A stretch of 64,000 nucleotides of DNA from Atrina japonica. Taxonomy: Eukaryota > Mollusca > Bivalvia > Pterioida > Pinnidae. Under the pieces are notes generated by a model. It searched no databases. It had not been told where the DNA came from and saw only the letters and a program-made list of their open reading frames with translations. The stretch lies in contig BROG01000153.1 in NCBI GenBank assembly GCA_030159075.1, forward strand, positions 124,001 through 188,000, written 5' to 3'. The translations under genes were made by a program, and so were the position numbers. Below, piece after piece: positions 11,550 to 23,299 of the stretch (the first letter of the stretch is position 1; the number at the start of each line of letters is the position of its first letter).

Positions 11550-12380
11550 GTTGAGATAAATCTCTACACTGTCTCTTAATACACTAGTCTACCGTTTGAA
11601 AAATGAATGATATTTAAATGCAACAGCTTCAAAACACGTTATGATTTATATCGGCATGTAAGTTTAAGTTTATCATGTGAATCACAAAGCAGAAAAAAGA
11701 ATAACATAATTTTAAAGCAATTTCTATAATCACTTTTGCGTGAAAAAAAAGTATTTCAATTTGCGAGTTTATGATACTATAATTACACGAAAAAAAATTA
11801 CACAAATGAACGACAAAAACAAGCAAATAGAAAAACATAGTTTATCAGTAACCTCATGCAATACTACACATCTATCAATATGGTGATTTTGTAGTATAAT
11901 TGATTTCCAGTTCGCATAACAAGAGTTTTACCAATATTTAAGACTATTTTTATTTTCTGACGGGTCCATTATCACTTTTACAGAACAGTATTAAGAAGAT
12001 ATATTAAATCCTCATGGGAAGGATTAATTCAATAAAAACTTATTATTTACACGTCTACATCTGTCAGATAATCAACATGTTGAAAGGAACTAAGATTTAA
12101 TTCCGAGTCTGATAATTCTACAAATACCTGTGGCTCATTCTAAAAGCAGGAAATCCTGAAAAACCATGAATTAATGTTACGTTTGTATGATACACCTGCA
12201 AATATATGCTTGTTTCGATGTACTTTATCGGAATTGAATACCTACACCGTGGTCACATGGTCGACATTCCAATCAGCACCAGTTGTGTGCCTTTTGATAC
12301 ATGCTATTAAACAATGCTATACACGTTATACTGTAGACTTTAAAATTGTTCTTTGTCCGTATGTTTGTAGCCTTATCCCT
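11550..12380. other. unidentified AT-rich sequence
   Basis: No gene or repeat recognised until a fragment of the dispersed block (TGTATCTTCCGATATCAACA) at about 12395. Confidence 0.35.
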
Positions 12381-12589
12381 TTACACGAATATGATTTGTA
12401 TCTTCCGATATCAACAGACCATATATAAGGTCTAAGAGGCAATATACAAATATACAAATATGATGGGTATTGTATTCCTGAAACAGTGTGAGTACTAGCT
12501 AGATCCGGTACCATCCTCCATCAGTGCACAGTCTATTGCACTATTATCATAATTACAGTTGTACTGCCAAATAACTATATAAATATCTC

Positions 12590-13110
12590 ACATGACAGAG
12601 TATAAAACTTGAGGATATCCAGGATACAATATACAAATGTGGTGAATATTAGACAAATATCGACTTCTGGAAAACCAGAAGTGGGATTAGCTGCCATGGA
12701 GGCGTAAGTACCCCCTGTTGACCGGTCACCACCGCCATGAGTCAGTCAAATTCAAATGAAATAAGTGAGGAACAAATCGTCACAATTGGTACAGGCGACT
12801 CAACAACCGCTATCAAACAGGTAACTCCACATTTCATTAGTGAAACAGAGTAATCTCAAACAAGGCTATTATTCCGATCGTTAAATTTGTAGAACGTTGA
12901 CAGCAAACGCGAGTTTTGATATCCCTGTGTCAATATCTTGTCGGTAAGCAGTTTACTTCTGTATATGAAATGTTTCTATGTTGAACACGCCTTGTCACAT
13001 CGGATCATTTGTAAGATATAAACACTATATGGAGGTGATTGCAGGATATTACTACTTAAATTTCGAAAATTTACGATGGGAAAACCTAAATCGTCGACAT
13101 CGTGCGGAAA
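12590..13110 (-). mobile_element. PLE 3' and RT-end fragment
   Basis: Minus-strand PLE end with the usual landmarks (TATCCAGGATACAATATACA, GACCGGTCACCACCGCCATG, the antisense TFRKFYGR region near 12870) running to the LSSNIP region near 13040 and ending about 13100. Confidence 0.7.
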
Positions 13111-13179
13111 ATTTCGACCGTCGTTATTCAGAAAACTTCACTAACCGACAGGATTTTGCCGAGAATATATCAACAATAT

Positions 13180-13290
13180 GTTATATACTGTCAATATATC
13201 GGAATGTACAGCTTCCATTAAAAATTAAAAACAAATGAAATTTTAGTCAAAAATGCCGGGATGTAAGGACACAAACATACCATTGAAAAT
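13180..13290 (+). repeat. dispersed repeat, partner at 15864-15980
   Basis: Both copies share CTGTCAATATATC, AAAATTAAAAACAAA and AAAATGCCGGGAT in the same order. Function unknown. Confidence 0.6.
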
Positions 13291-13483
13291 TTAAAAACAA
13301 AAATCATTCCATCTGATAACTGGAATTTGTGACCTTTGTCCATATATGTGTCACGTTGTTTATGTCTGCTGAAGGTACTCAATCTTGATTTTGTGCAGAA
13401 AAAGGACATATTTTGATTAATCAGTACTCTCAAAATTCATAAATATAAAATGATATGATTAATGCATAGATCTAAGCGTAAAA

Positions 13484-13529
13484 ATTGTCACCCCGACGAA
13501 ACACATTGACAATGAGTTTAAAGGGTGAC
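13484..13529 (+). repeat. 11-bp inverted repeat hairpin
   Basis: AATTGTCACCC and GGGTGACAATT flank about 24 nt. A related but less symmetric version lies at about 26370-26410. It may be the end or core of a small foldback element. Confidence 0.6.
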
Positions 13530-13539
13530 AATTTCAACC

Positions 13540-13900
13540 ATCACACGATCAGAAATGTTATATTTATCATTATTATTATACTGGTCGGCTGTATTGAAGC
13601 AGATATTATCCATGAATTACTAAAAATCGTGAAAAAAACTGCAAAAGCAGCTTTACTTTTATACTTTATTCATGCAAAAACCTACGCAAGTTCATCACGT
13701 TTGTAACACAAAGTGCCTTCAATACTCGACACTAGGTTTTATCGTTCTCTGCGTTTATTTTTAATCTTAAGCCCTCAAGGCCGACATGTATTTTGGATGA
13801 CGTCAGCTGGCAAATCATTTAATTTTGCCTCCCGTCTCCGGTTGTTTCTCTCGGTTCCAGTCTGCATCGAGAAAATGTATGTTTCCCCAGTCATATAGAA
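13540..13900 (+). repeat. dispersed repeat, inverted partner at 26030-26400
   Basis: Shares with its partner, in reverse complement, GAAATGTTATATTTAT, the TTATACTTTATTCATGCAAA phrase, a GACGTCAGC segment and CGGTTCCAGTCTGCATCGAG-like sequence. No coding content is credible. Confidence 0.6.
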
Positions 13901-13914
13901 TAAACAATCATATA

Positions 13915-14235
13915 TATATAATTACAGAATCAATAGATTTCACAGATCCAAATAACGTTTGTATCAGACAACATGTCATTATGAAATTAGTTCAGTCGGA
14001 ATTCAGAAATCTGGATGGATCTTCCTAAATCGGCGACAAAATCTTTAAAACTTAATGAACGCACCTATTAATGATTACAATTATACAAACAGTCCGCCAA
14101 CAAAGGAATACATATTTCATCGTTTAAGAACATACTGAATAAAAGCGATCTATTGTAAGTAACCCATGTATAACGCGAAAGGTGACAAAAGGTGTCGCTT
14201 ATTGTTAGTATCTTCCAATATCAACAGATCATATC
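13915..14235 (+). repeat. dispersed block ('GCACCTATTAATGATTAC' family)
   Basis: Nearly the same sequence occurs at 16992-17330 and, more diverged, at 27775-27990. Landmarks are CAGAATCAATAGATTTCACA, TCGGCGACAAAATCTTTAAA, ACAGTCCGCCAACAAAGG and CCCATGTATAACGCGAAAGG. Its last part is the piece inserted into PLE copy A at 2649. Confidence 0.75.
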
Positions 14236-14516
14236 AGCAGACTTCATTCAGAATTGCTGAATCAAAAGAAGAAAAAGCTAGCGGTGCCCTTTCATTTTAT
14301 ATTTAGATATATCGACAACGTTTTGTCAATTAATAATGACAATTTTTATACATATGCCAATGCGATATATCCCATCGAACTAGAAATTAAAGATACAACA
14401 AAATCTAGCACACACGTATCCTACTTAGACATTTTACTTAACATAGACACAGACGGGGAATTGGCAACTAAGCTATACGACAAAAGCGACAATTTCGGCG
14501 TTCCCATCGTAAATTA
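14228..14516 (+). pseudogene. PLE reverse transcriptase fragment (palm to thumb)
   Basis: An 87-codon plus-strand frame (14254-14517) reads [34 protein letters not shown], a YLDILLNIDTDGELATKLYD stretch and NFGVPIVN. The catalytic YIDD is YIDN, so it would be inactive. It is fused upstream to the dispersed block with the same right junction as in copy A. Confidence 0.75.
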
Positions 14517-14519
14517 ATT

Positions 14520-14520
14520 A

Positions 14521-14562
<42 letters not shown>

Positions 14563-14566
14563 TATA
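14520..14566 (+). repeat. (ATT)n microsatellite
   Basis: About fourteen ATT units. Confidence 0.85.
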
Positions 14567-14869
14567 TTACAGTCGTACTGCCTTATACCGACCGTTCTTA
14601 TTCGGACAACTTACCGACATAATTTTGACAAGATCTCTTTTTAACAGATCATTATCAGTTAATATAAGTGACATTAATTATTTCTTTTTATTTATTAAAC
14701 ACCCGACCACAACAGTCTTTTTACTTGAAAACTACACATCACATTTACACTAAGACTACCTTTATATAATCAAAGTACTGAAAGTACTGATACGAGTTGA
14801 TGGCAATCGTAAGTTTTAATGAGGTATAATACACTCAGTATACTGAATATTTTTTAATTTGGTAAAATT

Positions 14870-15690
14870 AGGTTTTACAAAAAAAGTAACTAAATATCGG
14901 GTCAGACATTTGGCCTAACGTGAGTACTAATGGCTTATTTATTATGCAACAAACTACATAGATCAGCGATATGATTATAAAATCTTGTGCTTATAGACAT
15001 CGTTTTATCGATATTAAATTTCTATGCGGCAGGGCACTATTTATACCCTTACGCGATGCTTCCTATCAGTAGCCAGAAATATCTAGGTCAATACGTGTAC
15101 ATGTAAAACATTTTCCCAACTTCAAAGACTGCCACGAGTTTCTCGTCAGTTAAGATCACGTGAATGAGGAATGACGCAACTACCATGTCCAACTTCACAT
15201 ATTTTCCAATACATAGTAAGGGAAACTTGACCAAAACTCATTTGCACATTAATCGTGCGCAAGAATTGTTAACAGTCCAGTCTATATCATTTTAATGTCA
15301 ATTCTATCACAAGAGTATAATGGTAAAAATAATTGAAAAGTGACATTCTAAAGCAAATTTATAATATCTTAAAATTCATAAAGAACGCCGAACTGACATT
15401 TAATAGCATATATTTTAACAAGTCTTGTAGACCTATATTTTTCAGAGAATTGTTACTATAGTTTCGTCATTTTAAAAAGCAAAAATATACGAATAAAAGT
15501 GTGATTTGGAAATTTGAATCTTGAAGTTGAGTTTATGTTGCAGAAATGCACATACATGTGTAATTTTGCGTCAATAAAATGTGTTATTAACCCCATACTG
15601 CAAAATGTGCTTTGACTTGTTCCCAATAAACACCTTAGCATAACATAACTGCGTTGATGTTCCATCAACTCGTAAAAATCGTCTGTTTTC
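14870..15690 (-). repeat. long dispersed repeat, inverted partner at 25022-25745
   Basis: This ~800-bp segment matches 25022-25745 in reverse complement. Shared phrases: TGCAACAAACTA, AAATTTCTATGCG, CCTTACGCGATGCTTCC-like, and a stretch that opens in both copies as a ~70-codon frame containing CLLGTSQSTFCSMGLITH (minus 15668-15456; plus 25027-25242). The frame may be remnant coding sequence of a transposon, but I do not recognise the family. Confidence 0.7.
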
Positions 15691-15699
15691 CTAAAGAAA

Positions 15700-15990
15700 A
15701 AATATTTTCAAAATCATAAGATGTCGGACTACATACGGTACGGTATCATACCCACGGTGGTAAAAAATTCTAATCAGGAAGTGCTGTACAATGTGCTTTT
15801 TTCTATGAACAATTTCATTCACACACCAAGGTTTTGCAAAAATGAAAAAAAAAAATCCCTAAGTATACCGTCAATATATCAGAATATACAGCTATCAACA
15901 TCGATAGTAAAAATTAAAAACAAAAATGAAATTTTAGTTGAAAATGCCGGGATATGATGACACAAACCTATTTCATTGAACATATTGCTT
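15700..15990 (+). repeat. dispersed repeat, partner at 13180-13290
   Basis: Only 15864-15980 has a visible partner; the remainder is unidentified. Confidence 0.5.
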
Positions 15991-16214
15991 TCAAAGAATG
16001 TTTTAAGGAATTGATAATCGGTACCATAGTTATGACTATATCCAGAATTCAAATAAAATTAATTCCATCTAACAACTGACTTTTGCAACCTCAATATCTG
16101 GGCACCCTTAATTAATTTCTCATTTATGATGTGTTTTTATCACAGCAGATTCAGTACTACGATAACATTTTCGAAGAACAAATATGATTGCTATAAAGTT
16201 AGTTCAACATATTT

Positions 16215-16335
16215 TCGTTTTTGGAAAAGAAGAACTGGGATCAGGTTCCATAGAGGAAGTGACATCATCTGTTTGTCATACTAACCGCCAGTCTTAAGTC
16301 AATTCTAAATCCAACAACTTAGGAACATTTCTGTT
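16215..16335 (-). mobile_element. highly decayed PLE 3' fragment
   Basis: AACTGGGATCAGGTTCCATAG and the following CGCCAGTCTTAAGTC echo the GTGGGATCAGGTGCCATGGA and GCCGTGAGTC landmarks of other copies. Confidence 0.4.
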
Positions 16336-16338
16336 GAT

Positions 16339-16835
16339 ACTAAATTGTTTATACACATGTATATCATATTTAATCCCGAAATTATTAACCGATTGAACTT
16401 TTGTCATTGTGTGTTTTTGTCAGTATGGGTGCTATTTTGGTGACCGATAAATTGAAAGACACCTGCTGTGTCAAAGTGGTTCTTCGATTATAGCTGAGGA
16501 ACGCAGTCTAGATTAACAATGAGTCAATGGGAGACTGCTGCGTGATATGTAAATATGTAATCTTGGCATCGACTTTAAGCCAGTTCAGCTGAGAAATAAC
16601 ACCACTTTTCGTAAACAATTATTTGGTATAGTTTTTGCATGAACAAGCATAGATGTATACGGAATACTGAAGGATAAAAGTTATATATCAGGGAAGTATT
16701 CTTCCATTGACTAATTGTGTTATTAAATCAGACAAAGGCTGAGTTATGACGTTTACAAACACCAAACGCAATTACAACTACCAATATCTATTTTACCAAT
16801 TCAACCTTACAGTGCATAATACACTGGTATAAAAC
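16339..16835 (+). repeat. local direct duplication, copy 1
   Basis: Nearly identical to 17732-18145 over an inner ~290 bp (from TAAATTGTTTATACACATG through ACACCACTTTTCGTAA), with a second aligned block (AGTTATGACGTTTACAAACA...). The offset is about 1.39 kb. The region between copies holds microsatellites and the dispersed block. Confidence 0.8.
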
Positions 16836-16867
16836 GAGAAAATGTCTGTTCCATCACTCATTTAGAG

Positions 16868-17324
<457 letters not shown>

Positions 17325-17330
<6 letters not shown>

Positions 17331-17394
17331 ATTATTATTATTATTTTTATTATTATTATTATTATTATATAATTATTATTATTATTATTATTAC
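17325..17394 (+). repeat. (TTA)n microsatellite
   Basis: Imperfect TTA/ATT array. Confidence 0.85.
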
Positions 17395-17731
17395 AATCGT
17401 ACCGCCTTATAACGACCGCTGTTATTCGGACAACTTGCCGACATCATTTTGACAAGAACATATAAACAATATGTTGTATTTAAATATTAAATACGTTTTT
17501 TTGAAAGAGTGGATCACTCTTTCAGAAATTTACTTTAAAATAAGGTTTCTATTTCCTTGAATGTTTTCTGAATATATCTTGTGGATGAAAATAGATATAC
17601 AAGATATATTAAGCCGTTTAATTACGGTTATATTACTATCATAGGTTGTTCGGCAAACTTGGAGGAGAAGAATTCAACGTACTCTGTTGTTTTTAGCATA
17701 AGATAATGCGCCGCACAATTAAACCGCATAT

Positions 17732-18145
17732 ACTGAATTGTTTATACACATGTATATCATATTCAATCCGGAAATTATTAACCGATTGAACTTTTGTCAT
17801 TGTGTGTTTTTTGTCAGTATAGGTGCTATTTTGGTGACCGATAAATTGAAAGACACCTGCTGTGTCAAAGTGGTTCTTCGATTATAGCTGAGGAACGCAG
17901 TCTAGATTAACAATGAGTCAATGGGAGACTGCTGCGTGATATGTAAATATGTAATCTTGGCATCGACTTTAAGCCGGGTCGGCTGAGAAATAACACCACT
18001 TTTCGTAATAAATTATTCTAATTGTGTCTTAAATCAGACAGAGGATGAGTTTATGATGTTTACAAACACCAAACGAAATTACAACTATCAATATCTATTT
18101 TACCAATTCAACCCTACAGAACATAATACATTAGTTTAAAACAAT
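17732..18145 (+). repeat. local direct duplication, copy 2
   Basis: Partner of 16339-16835. The inner ~290 bp shows only a few substitutions; the outer part differs by small indels. Confidence 0.8.
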
Positions 18146-18479
18146 AGGAAATAGTTATACATGGAGGAAAAGATTAACTGAATCATTACAAAATAAAAGT
18201 GTCTGATTTGCATTTACATGTTTTTTTTTCTTTTTTTTATAGTGCAGTGCCTTGAAACGAAAAGTTTTAAAAAACATTATTATTCACTCAATCTGATAAT
18301 ACAAATAATGCTGACATAACACTGATGCAATCAAAAACATAAATATGAATATATATCCCCTTATCATGAATCCACTATGAAGTACCTAGTATGCGATTTG
18401 CATTAACATACGCTGTTTCGATCGGCTAGGTTTTTCACAGCTTTAACTGTATAAAGTATATTTTTTATTGTTCTGTGGC

Positions 18480-18900
18480 AATGTCTGTGTTAAACCCAAC
18501 ATTTTTAGGGTGAAGCTTGCTTTAAGGACCGGTTCCGCATGTACATGTGCCAGTAAGTTATCACGAATTAATTTACTTTCTGTTGATGAAATGATTTTAT
18601 TTGTAATAAGCCCAAAATATGTCGGATGGTTTGAGAGAGAAAACAAAAAGAAGAATAAACATGAATAGGTGGTTCCATTTCACATTTTCTTATTTAACTA
18701 TTCTTACATGTTGCGTCGTATAAGAATTGATGTAAGAATAAGGTGAGATTGCATCGTCATATAACACATACAATTTGTACAACGTCCAGAAATACACACA
18801 CATACACACACACACATACACACACACACACACACACACAATTTAAACGTCTATAAATACACACAAACACACGCACAATTTGAACAACGTCTAGAAATAC
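18480..18900 (+). repeat. local duplication, copy 1 left part
   Basis: Matches 20030-20390 (landmarks TTTAGGGTGAAGC, AAGGACCGGTTCC, GTTGATGAAATGATTTTATT, GGTTTGAGAGAGAAAACAAA, GTGAGATTGCATCGTCATAT). Holds an (AC)n run at about 18797-18840. Confidence 0.8.
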
Positions 18901-18904
18901 ACAT

Positions 18905-19520
18905 ACACAATTTGAACGTCTTTTGATTATAATTAACTACTACTTAACACATAACAACTACATTGTTTAAACAGTTATTATTGTGAATTTCACAGTCTTG
19001 AAATATAACTTATAGGTCAATTATTGATTATAAAAAACACACATTGTGAAATGGTACAATGATTTATTGATGGAAATGCGCAATATACGCTGGGCCAACG
19101 TTGGCCCAACGTAGTAATGCCGAGAAAAGTCAGCAAATGTTGGCCCAATGTATAGGTGCCAACATTAAACCAACACAACAGCAAAAGATATTAGAAAACG
19201 TTGGGCCTTCGTTGTACCAACGTAGTAATGCCAACACCAATGACCAACAAATTTACCTACTGCCAACCAATGAGCGCTAAATTCACTAACCATTCCCCAA
19301 CGTCGGGCCAACGTTGTCCCAACGTACTGATGCCAACACAAACAAAAGACAAACAGTTCAGATATATGCCAACATCGGGTCAACGTTGGCCCAATGTACT
19401 ACTACTAAAGCCAATGACCGCTAAATTCACTAACCATTCCCCAACGTTGGGTCAACGTGTGTATGCTGACTGGGTACGAGGTCATCCGCACGTGATCCCA
19501 TAGCGGTTTGCGGGAAAAAA
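18905..19520. mobile_element. insertion carrying an AACGTTGG minisatellite
   Basis: Absent from the duplicate at 20030-20545, where the flanking sequences are contiguous; hence an insertion of about 0.6 kb or a loss from the other copy. Its right part (19090-19465) holds repeated, self-complementary TTGGGCCAACGTTGGCCCAA-type words and a repeated phrase CGCTAAATTCACTAACCATT. No transposase frame. The element class is unknown. Confidence 0.6.
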
Positions 19521-19690
19521 AATTAGTCAAATTTAAAATGTTATTACAAAAAATGTCCTTGTCTTATTTCTTTTGGAAATATGTGAATAAAAAGGAACTA
19601 TCGTTCACATCCCATCAGTTCACTGCTCTCCTTTACAATTGCACCGTATAAATTATCAAGAAGATGTAAATATAAGGTTATATGTTCATA
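19520..19690 (+). repeat. local duplication, copy 1 right part
   Basis: Matches 20388-20545 (ATGTTATTACAAAAA, GAACTATCGTTCACA, CTCTCCTTTACAATTGC, TCAAGAAGAT). Confidence 0.75.
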
Positions 19691-20029
19691 ACGACTTAGG
19701 AGCATGTTCTATATGTAGCGCAATTTAACATGTTTCTTTCCAACCTGGCTGTAATTTTGTTCATTGCAAGTTCGTCACGTGACCCGAGTGTTAACCGCTT
19801 TACTTTTTGAATCTCTAGAAAACCCTTTCTATCAATTTTTAGGACAAATCTTCTCTGAAATTTCAACATATGAACGAGTCAATAAAGAATATAATATCAC
19901 AGATTTATTATTTTATTTATTTATTCTTAAAAACAATGCATTACCACAAAATAAAAGATATTACAGAAATAAATCAGAAATACAGTTCCACTGTATACTA
20001 CGTACACACCCATATCAAGTGCACTCAGT

Positions 20030-20545
20030 CTGACATGTTTCTGACCCTACATTTTAGGGTGAAGCATACCTTAAGGACCGGTTCCTCATGTACATGTATC
20101 AATAAGTTATCTCGAATTAATTTACTTTCTGTTGATGAAATGATTTTATTTGTAATAAGCCCAGAATATGTTGGATGGTTTGAGAGAGAAAACAAAAGAA
20201 GAAAAAAAACATGAACAGGTGGTTCCATTCCACATTATCGTATTTAACTATTTCTACATATTGCATCGTATAAAAATATACGTAAGAATAGGGTGAGATT
20301 GCATCGTCATATAATACATACAATTTGAACAATGTCCAGAAATACACACACAATTTGAACAACATCTAGAAATACACACACATATTAATCAAATCTGAAA
20401 TGTTATTACGAAAAGGTGTATGTATCTTATTTCTTCTTGAAACATGTGAATACAAAAAGAACTATCGTTAACAACCAATCAATTATCTCCTCTCCTTTAC
20501 AATTACGCCATATAAATCGTCAAGAAGATTTAAAACTAACCTGGA
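20030..20545 (+). repeat. local duplication, copy 2 (uninterrupted)
   Basis: Direct duplicate of 18480-18900 plus 19520-19690, without the insertion; left offset about 1.55 kb. Confidence 0.8.
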
Positions 20546-21750
20546 TGAGGAGATTAGTAACATCTACCAGTCATACATGAACTGAAATTAAAAAAAAACA
20601 ACAATATTTTGATTTCAAGTTTACATCTAATTATGGACCAGAGTTTTTGTTAAATGATAAAATGTTAATTCATTTTGGCAGGATGTCTTTAAATCTTTAA
20701 ATGTTGGTATGAAACAACAGATAGTTTGGAAATTACTACACATAATGCATCCCTGTCCATACCAATTTGTTTTAATAACAGAATGAAAATAAATAATAAA
20801 CATACTTTTATAAAAAAAGTTGGTATGAAAAAGGAATAAAAACCATTTCAGATTTAACTGAAGAAAATGGCAATGTGCTTAGTTTAATTGATTCTAAGAA
20901 TAAATTCATTGTAGTTTCTAATAATCTTTTATTATATTCCAGTATTTGACACTCAATAAATCACTTTAAAAAATCAATCAATTTAAACAATTTCAAACAG
21001 ACGTTTTTGAAAAACCAATAATACCAACATTTGTAAAAATCCTAATTAATGACATAGAAGGATGCAAACATATTTACCATACTTTAATGACCTATAATAA
21101 TCATATAAAACATACATCAGAATATAAGTGGGAAAACGAGCAAAACTTTTTAAATATGAAATGGCACCAATACTATATACATGTAATTCCATTTAAAACA
21201 ACAAAAGATGTAACCCTAAAATGGTTCCAATTTAGACTACAAAACAGAATTCTCCCCTTAAACTATTATATAAAGAAAGTTGGAATCACAAATAATGATA
21301 AATGTAAAATATGTGGAACCACCGAGGAAACAATACAATATTTATTCTGCCAATATTATGATATAAGAAGATTGTGGAGTGATCTTCCAGACTTAATTTT
21401 AAATATGGTGAATTTGAAAATAATTTTTAATGAACCAGATATCCTTTTTGGAAAAATAGATACGTTTTCACCAAATAATCCTATAAATTCAATTGCAATT
21501 CAGACTAAATATTTCATATACTATTTTACTAAGAAAAATATTAATATAAATATCATCCTATTACACAAATATATGAATCAATGCTTTATTGCAGGAAAAA
21601 CATGTAATTTAGAACACTTTGACAAACAATGGGATCAGTGGAAAAATCTTTTTCAATTAGGTACACTTTGGCATGTGTGTGTGATATGTATATATGTGTA
21701 CATGTGTATGCATACACATATGTATGTATGCAGGTATGTACATACGTAAG
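20525..21750 (+). pseudogene. L1-like LINE ORF2 C-terminal fragment
   Basis: Degenerate plus-strand frames from about 20525 (LTWMRRL-like, then FKFTSNYGPEFLLNDK, then WYEKGIKTISDLTEENGNVLS near 20820-20880) lead into a 220-codon open frame (21087-21749). That frame contains WFQFRLQNRILPLNYYIKK and KCKICGTTEETIQYLFCQYY, the Cys-Cys...His-Cys-like zinc-ribbon tail seen after the RT in L1-type LINEs. The endonuclease and RT core are absent, consistent with a 5'-truncated copy. The last ~30 codons run into TG/CA-rich sequence and are probably not element-derived. Confidence 0.75.
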
Positions 21751-22555
21751 TTTATGAGAAATTTTTGTTCATGTACTTATAATGCTAAATTTTTGTTCAT
21801 TTATAAGTTAACGTAAAGGACACCATGATGTCAAATATGTGAAATAATTATTCTCAAAAATTTGAAAAATTAAAAGTTACTGTATATATACATGCAGGCT
21901 GGGCAGGATTGATATGTAAAAAAGAATAAATAAGTAAAATATAATATAGCTTAGAGTTAAAAATATATTTGAATTATAATAATTGCTTGTATTAATTCAG
22001 TCAATATATACTTTCTTAAATGTATACATTTGTACATCTACAAGTAAGACAACATGTTTAAAATTATAAAGGTGGATGCATTTATGTTGAGTGTATGTTT
22101 CTACACATTGATGTGCAAGAATATTCACAAGTGACGATTTATAGTAAAATATTAAAGTAATTGGTAATGTACAGGGCATATATGGATATGCATGTATTCA
22201 CTTTTGGAAATGAAAACAATATTATATTGCAATATTATATTAAAGTAAATGCTGAATAATTATGTATTTACAAATGGACATGTAGTTAGACGCAGTTGTA
22301 TACATGTATAAAAATGTTGATAATATTTCATATGGAATATAAAGAGTATAAACTGACATTCCTAGTTACAAATGTTACTAGTTAAAAAATTAATATGAAA
22401 AATACAAGTAATTTAGAAAATTTACATAATATTTATATATATTTTAAAGGATGGGTATGATTTAGAATATGTATGGGACAGTGGCAGTAACTATTTTATA
22501 GATTGAACTTTATACTATTATAACACAAATGAGTTACAATGATAGGCTGTATGTA
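21751..22555. other. AT-rich sequence without recognisable feature
   Basis: Very AT-rich, many short ATG-rich phrases, no coding signal. Confidence 0.35.
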
Positions 22556-22561
22556 TATGTA

Positions 22562-22670
<109 letters not shown>

Positions 22671-23010
22671 ACGTAAACAAAATTGATGTATAAATAGCAC
22701 CATTTCACATTTCATCTCTCACCTTTGCTCATTCTGAGACCCATCTTGTTTTCTCACAACCTACAATATCAATGCCGAACATAAGTAGTGCTTATGGCTT
22801 TTTCAGTTAAGGGAGTATTGACGGGATGTTATAAAATATATGATCAGCTGTCAAATACTGAATTGACTTACATAACAGTTAACACATGTATTTATAAGAG
22901 GCATATATGGGTTTTTTTAAACGATGTCGATAATAAACTTTTAGATATGCCAATATAAGTTTGTTATTTTACAACATAAATTTGCTTTTGTCTTATTTCA
23001 ATTAATTTGA

Positions 23011-23298
23011 GAGCCGGCCTGGCTCAGTCAGTAGCGCGCTCGACTCTTGATCGTGAGGTCGTGAGTTCAAGTCCACCCGGCGGCAGGTTGTTTTTTCTGT
23101 CTTTCGGATGAGGCAGTAAAAACTGCGGTCCCGTGTCACAGTAGGTGTCGGCACGTTAAAGAACCCTCACTGCTCAATGGCCGTACGAGTCGAGCACAGG
23201 CCAAAATTTGAAACCCATTACCGGCATTTGGTGACGTCTCCATATGAGTGAAATATTCTTGAGTGGGACGTTAAACAATAATAAACAAACAAACAAAA
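23011..23298 (+). repeat. SINE family A, full-length copy (head variant A1)
   Basis: Best copy of the family. A tRNA-Lys-like head (GCCGGCCTGGCTCAGTCAGT, A-box TGGCTCAGTCAGTAGCG) is followed by a B-box-like GTGAGTTCAAGTCC (about 23062). Then come the body (GTTAAAGAACCCTCACTGCT) and a tail (CATATGAGTGAAATATTCTT, GGGACGTTAAACAATAATAA) ending in an AAAC-rich simple repeat. From memory this resembles SINEs widespread in molluscs (for example the V-SINE-like RUDI); unverified. Confidence 0.85.
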
Positions 23299-23299
23299 T

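Noticed and set aside
19201..19503. 100-codon frame over the AACGTTGG array
   Set aside because: Minisatellite translation; a similar-sized frame is open on the opposite strand.
23011..23085. Functional tRNA gene
   Set aside because: A and B boxes are present but the acceptor stem does not close and the sequence continues into a SINE body with several dispersed copies.
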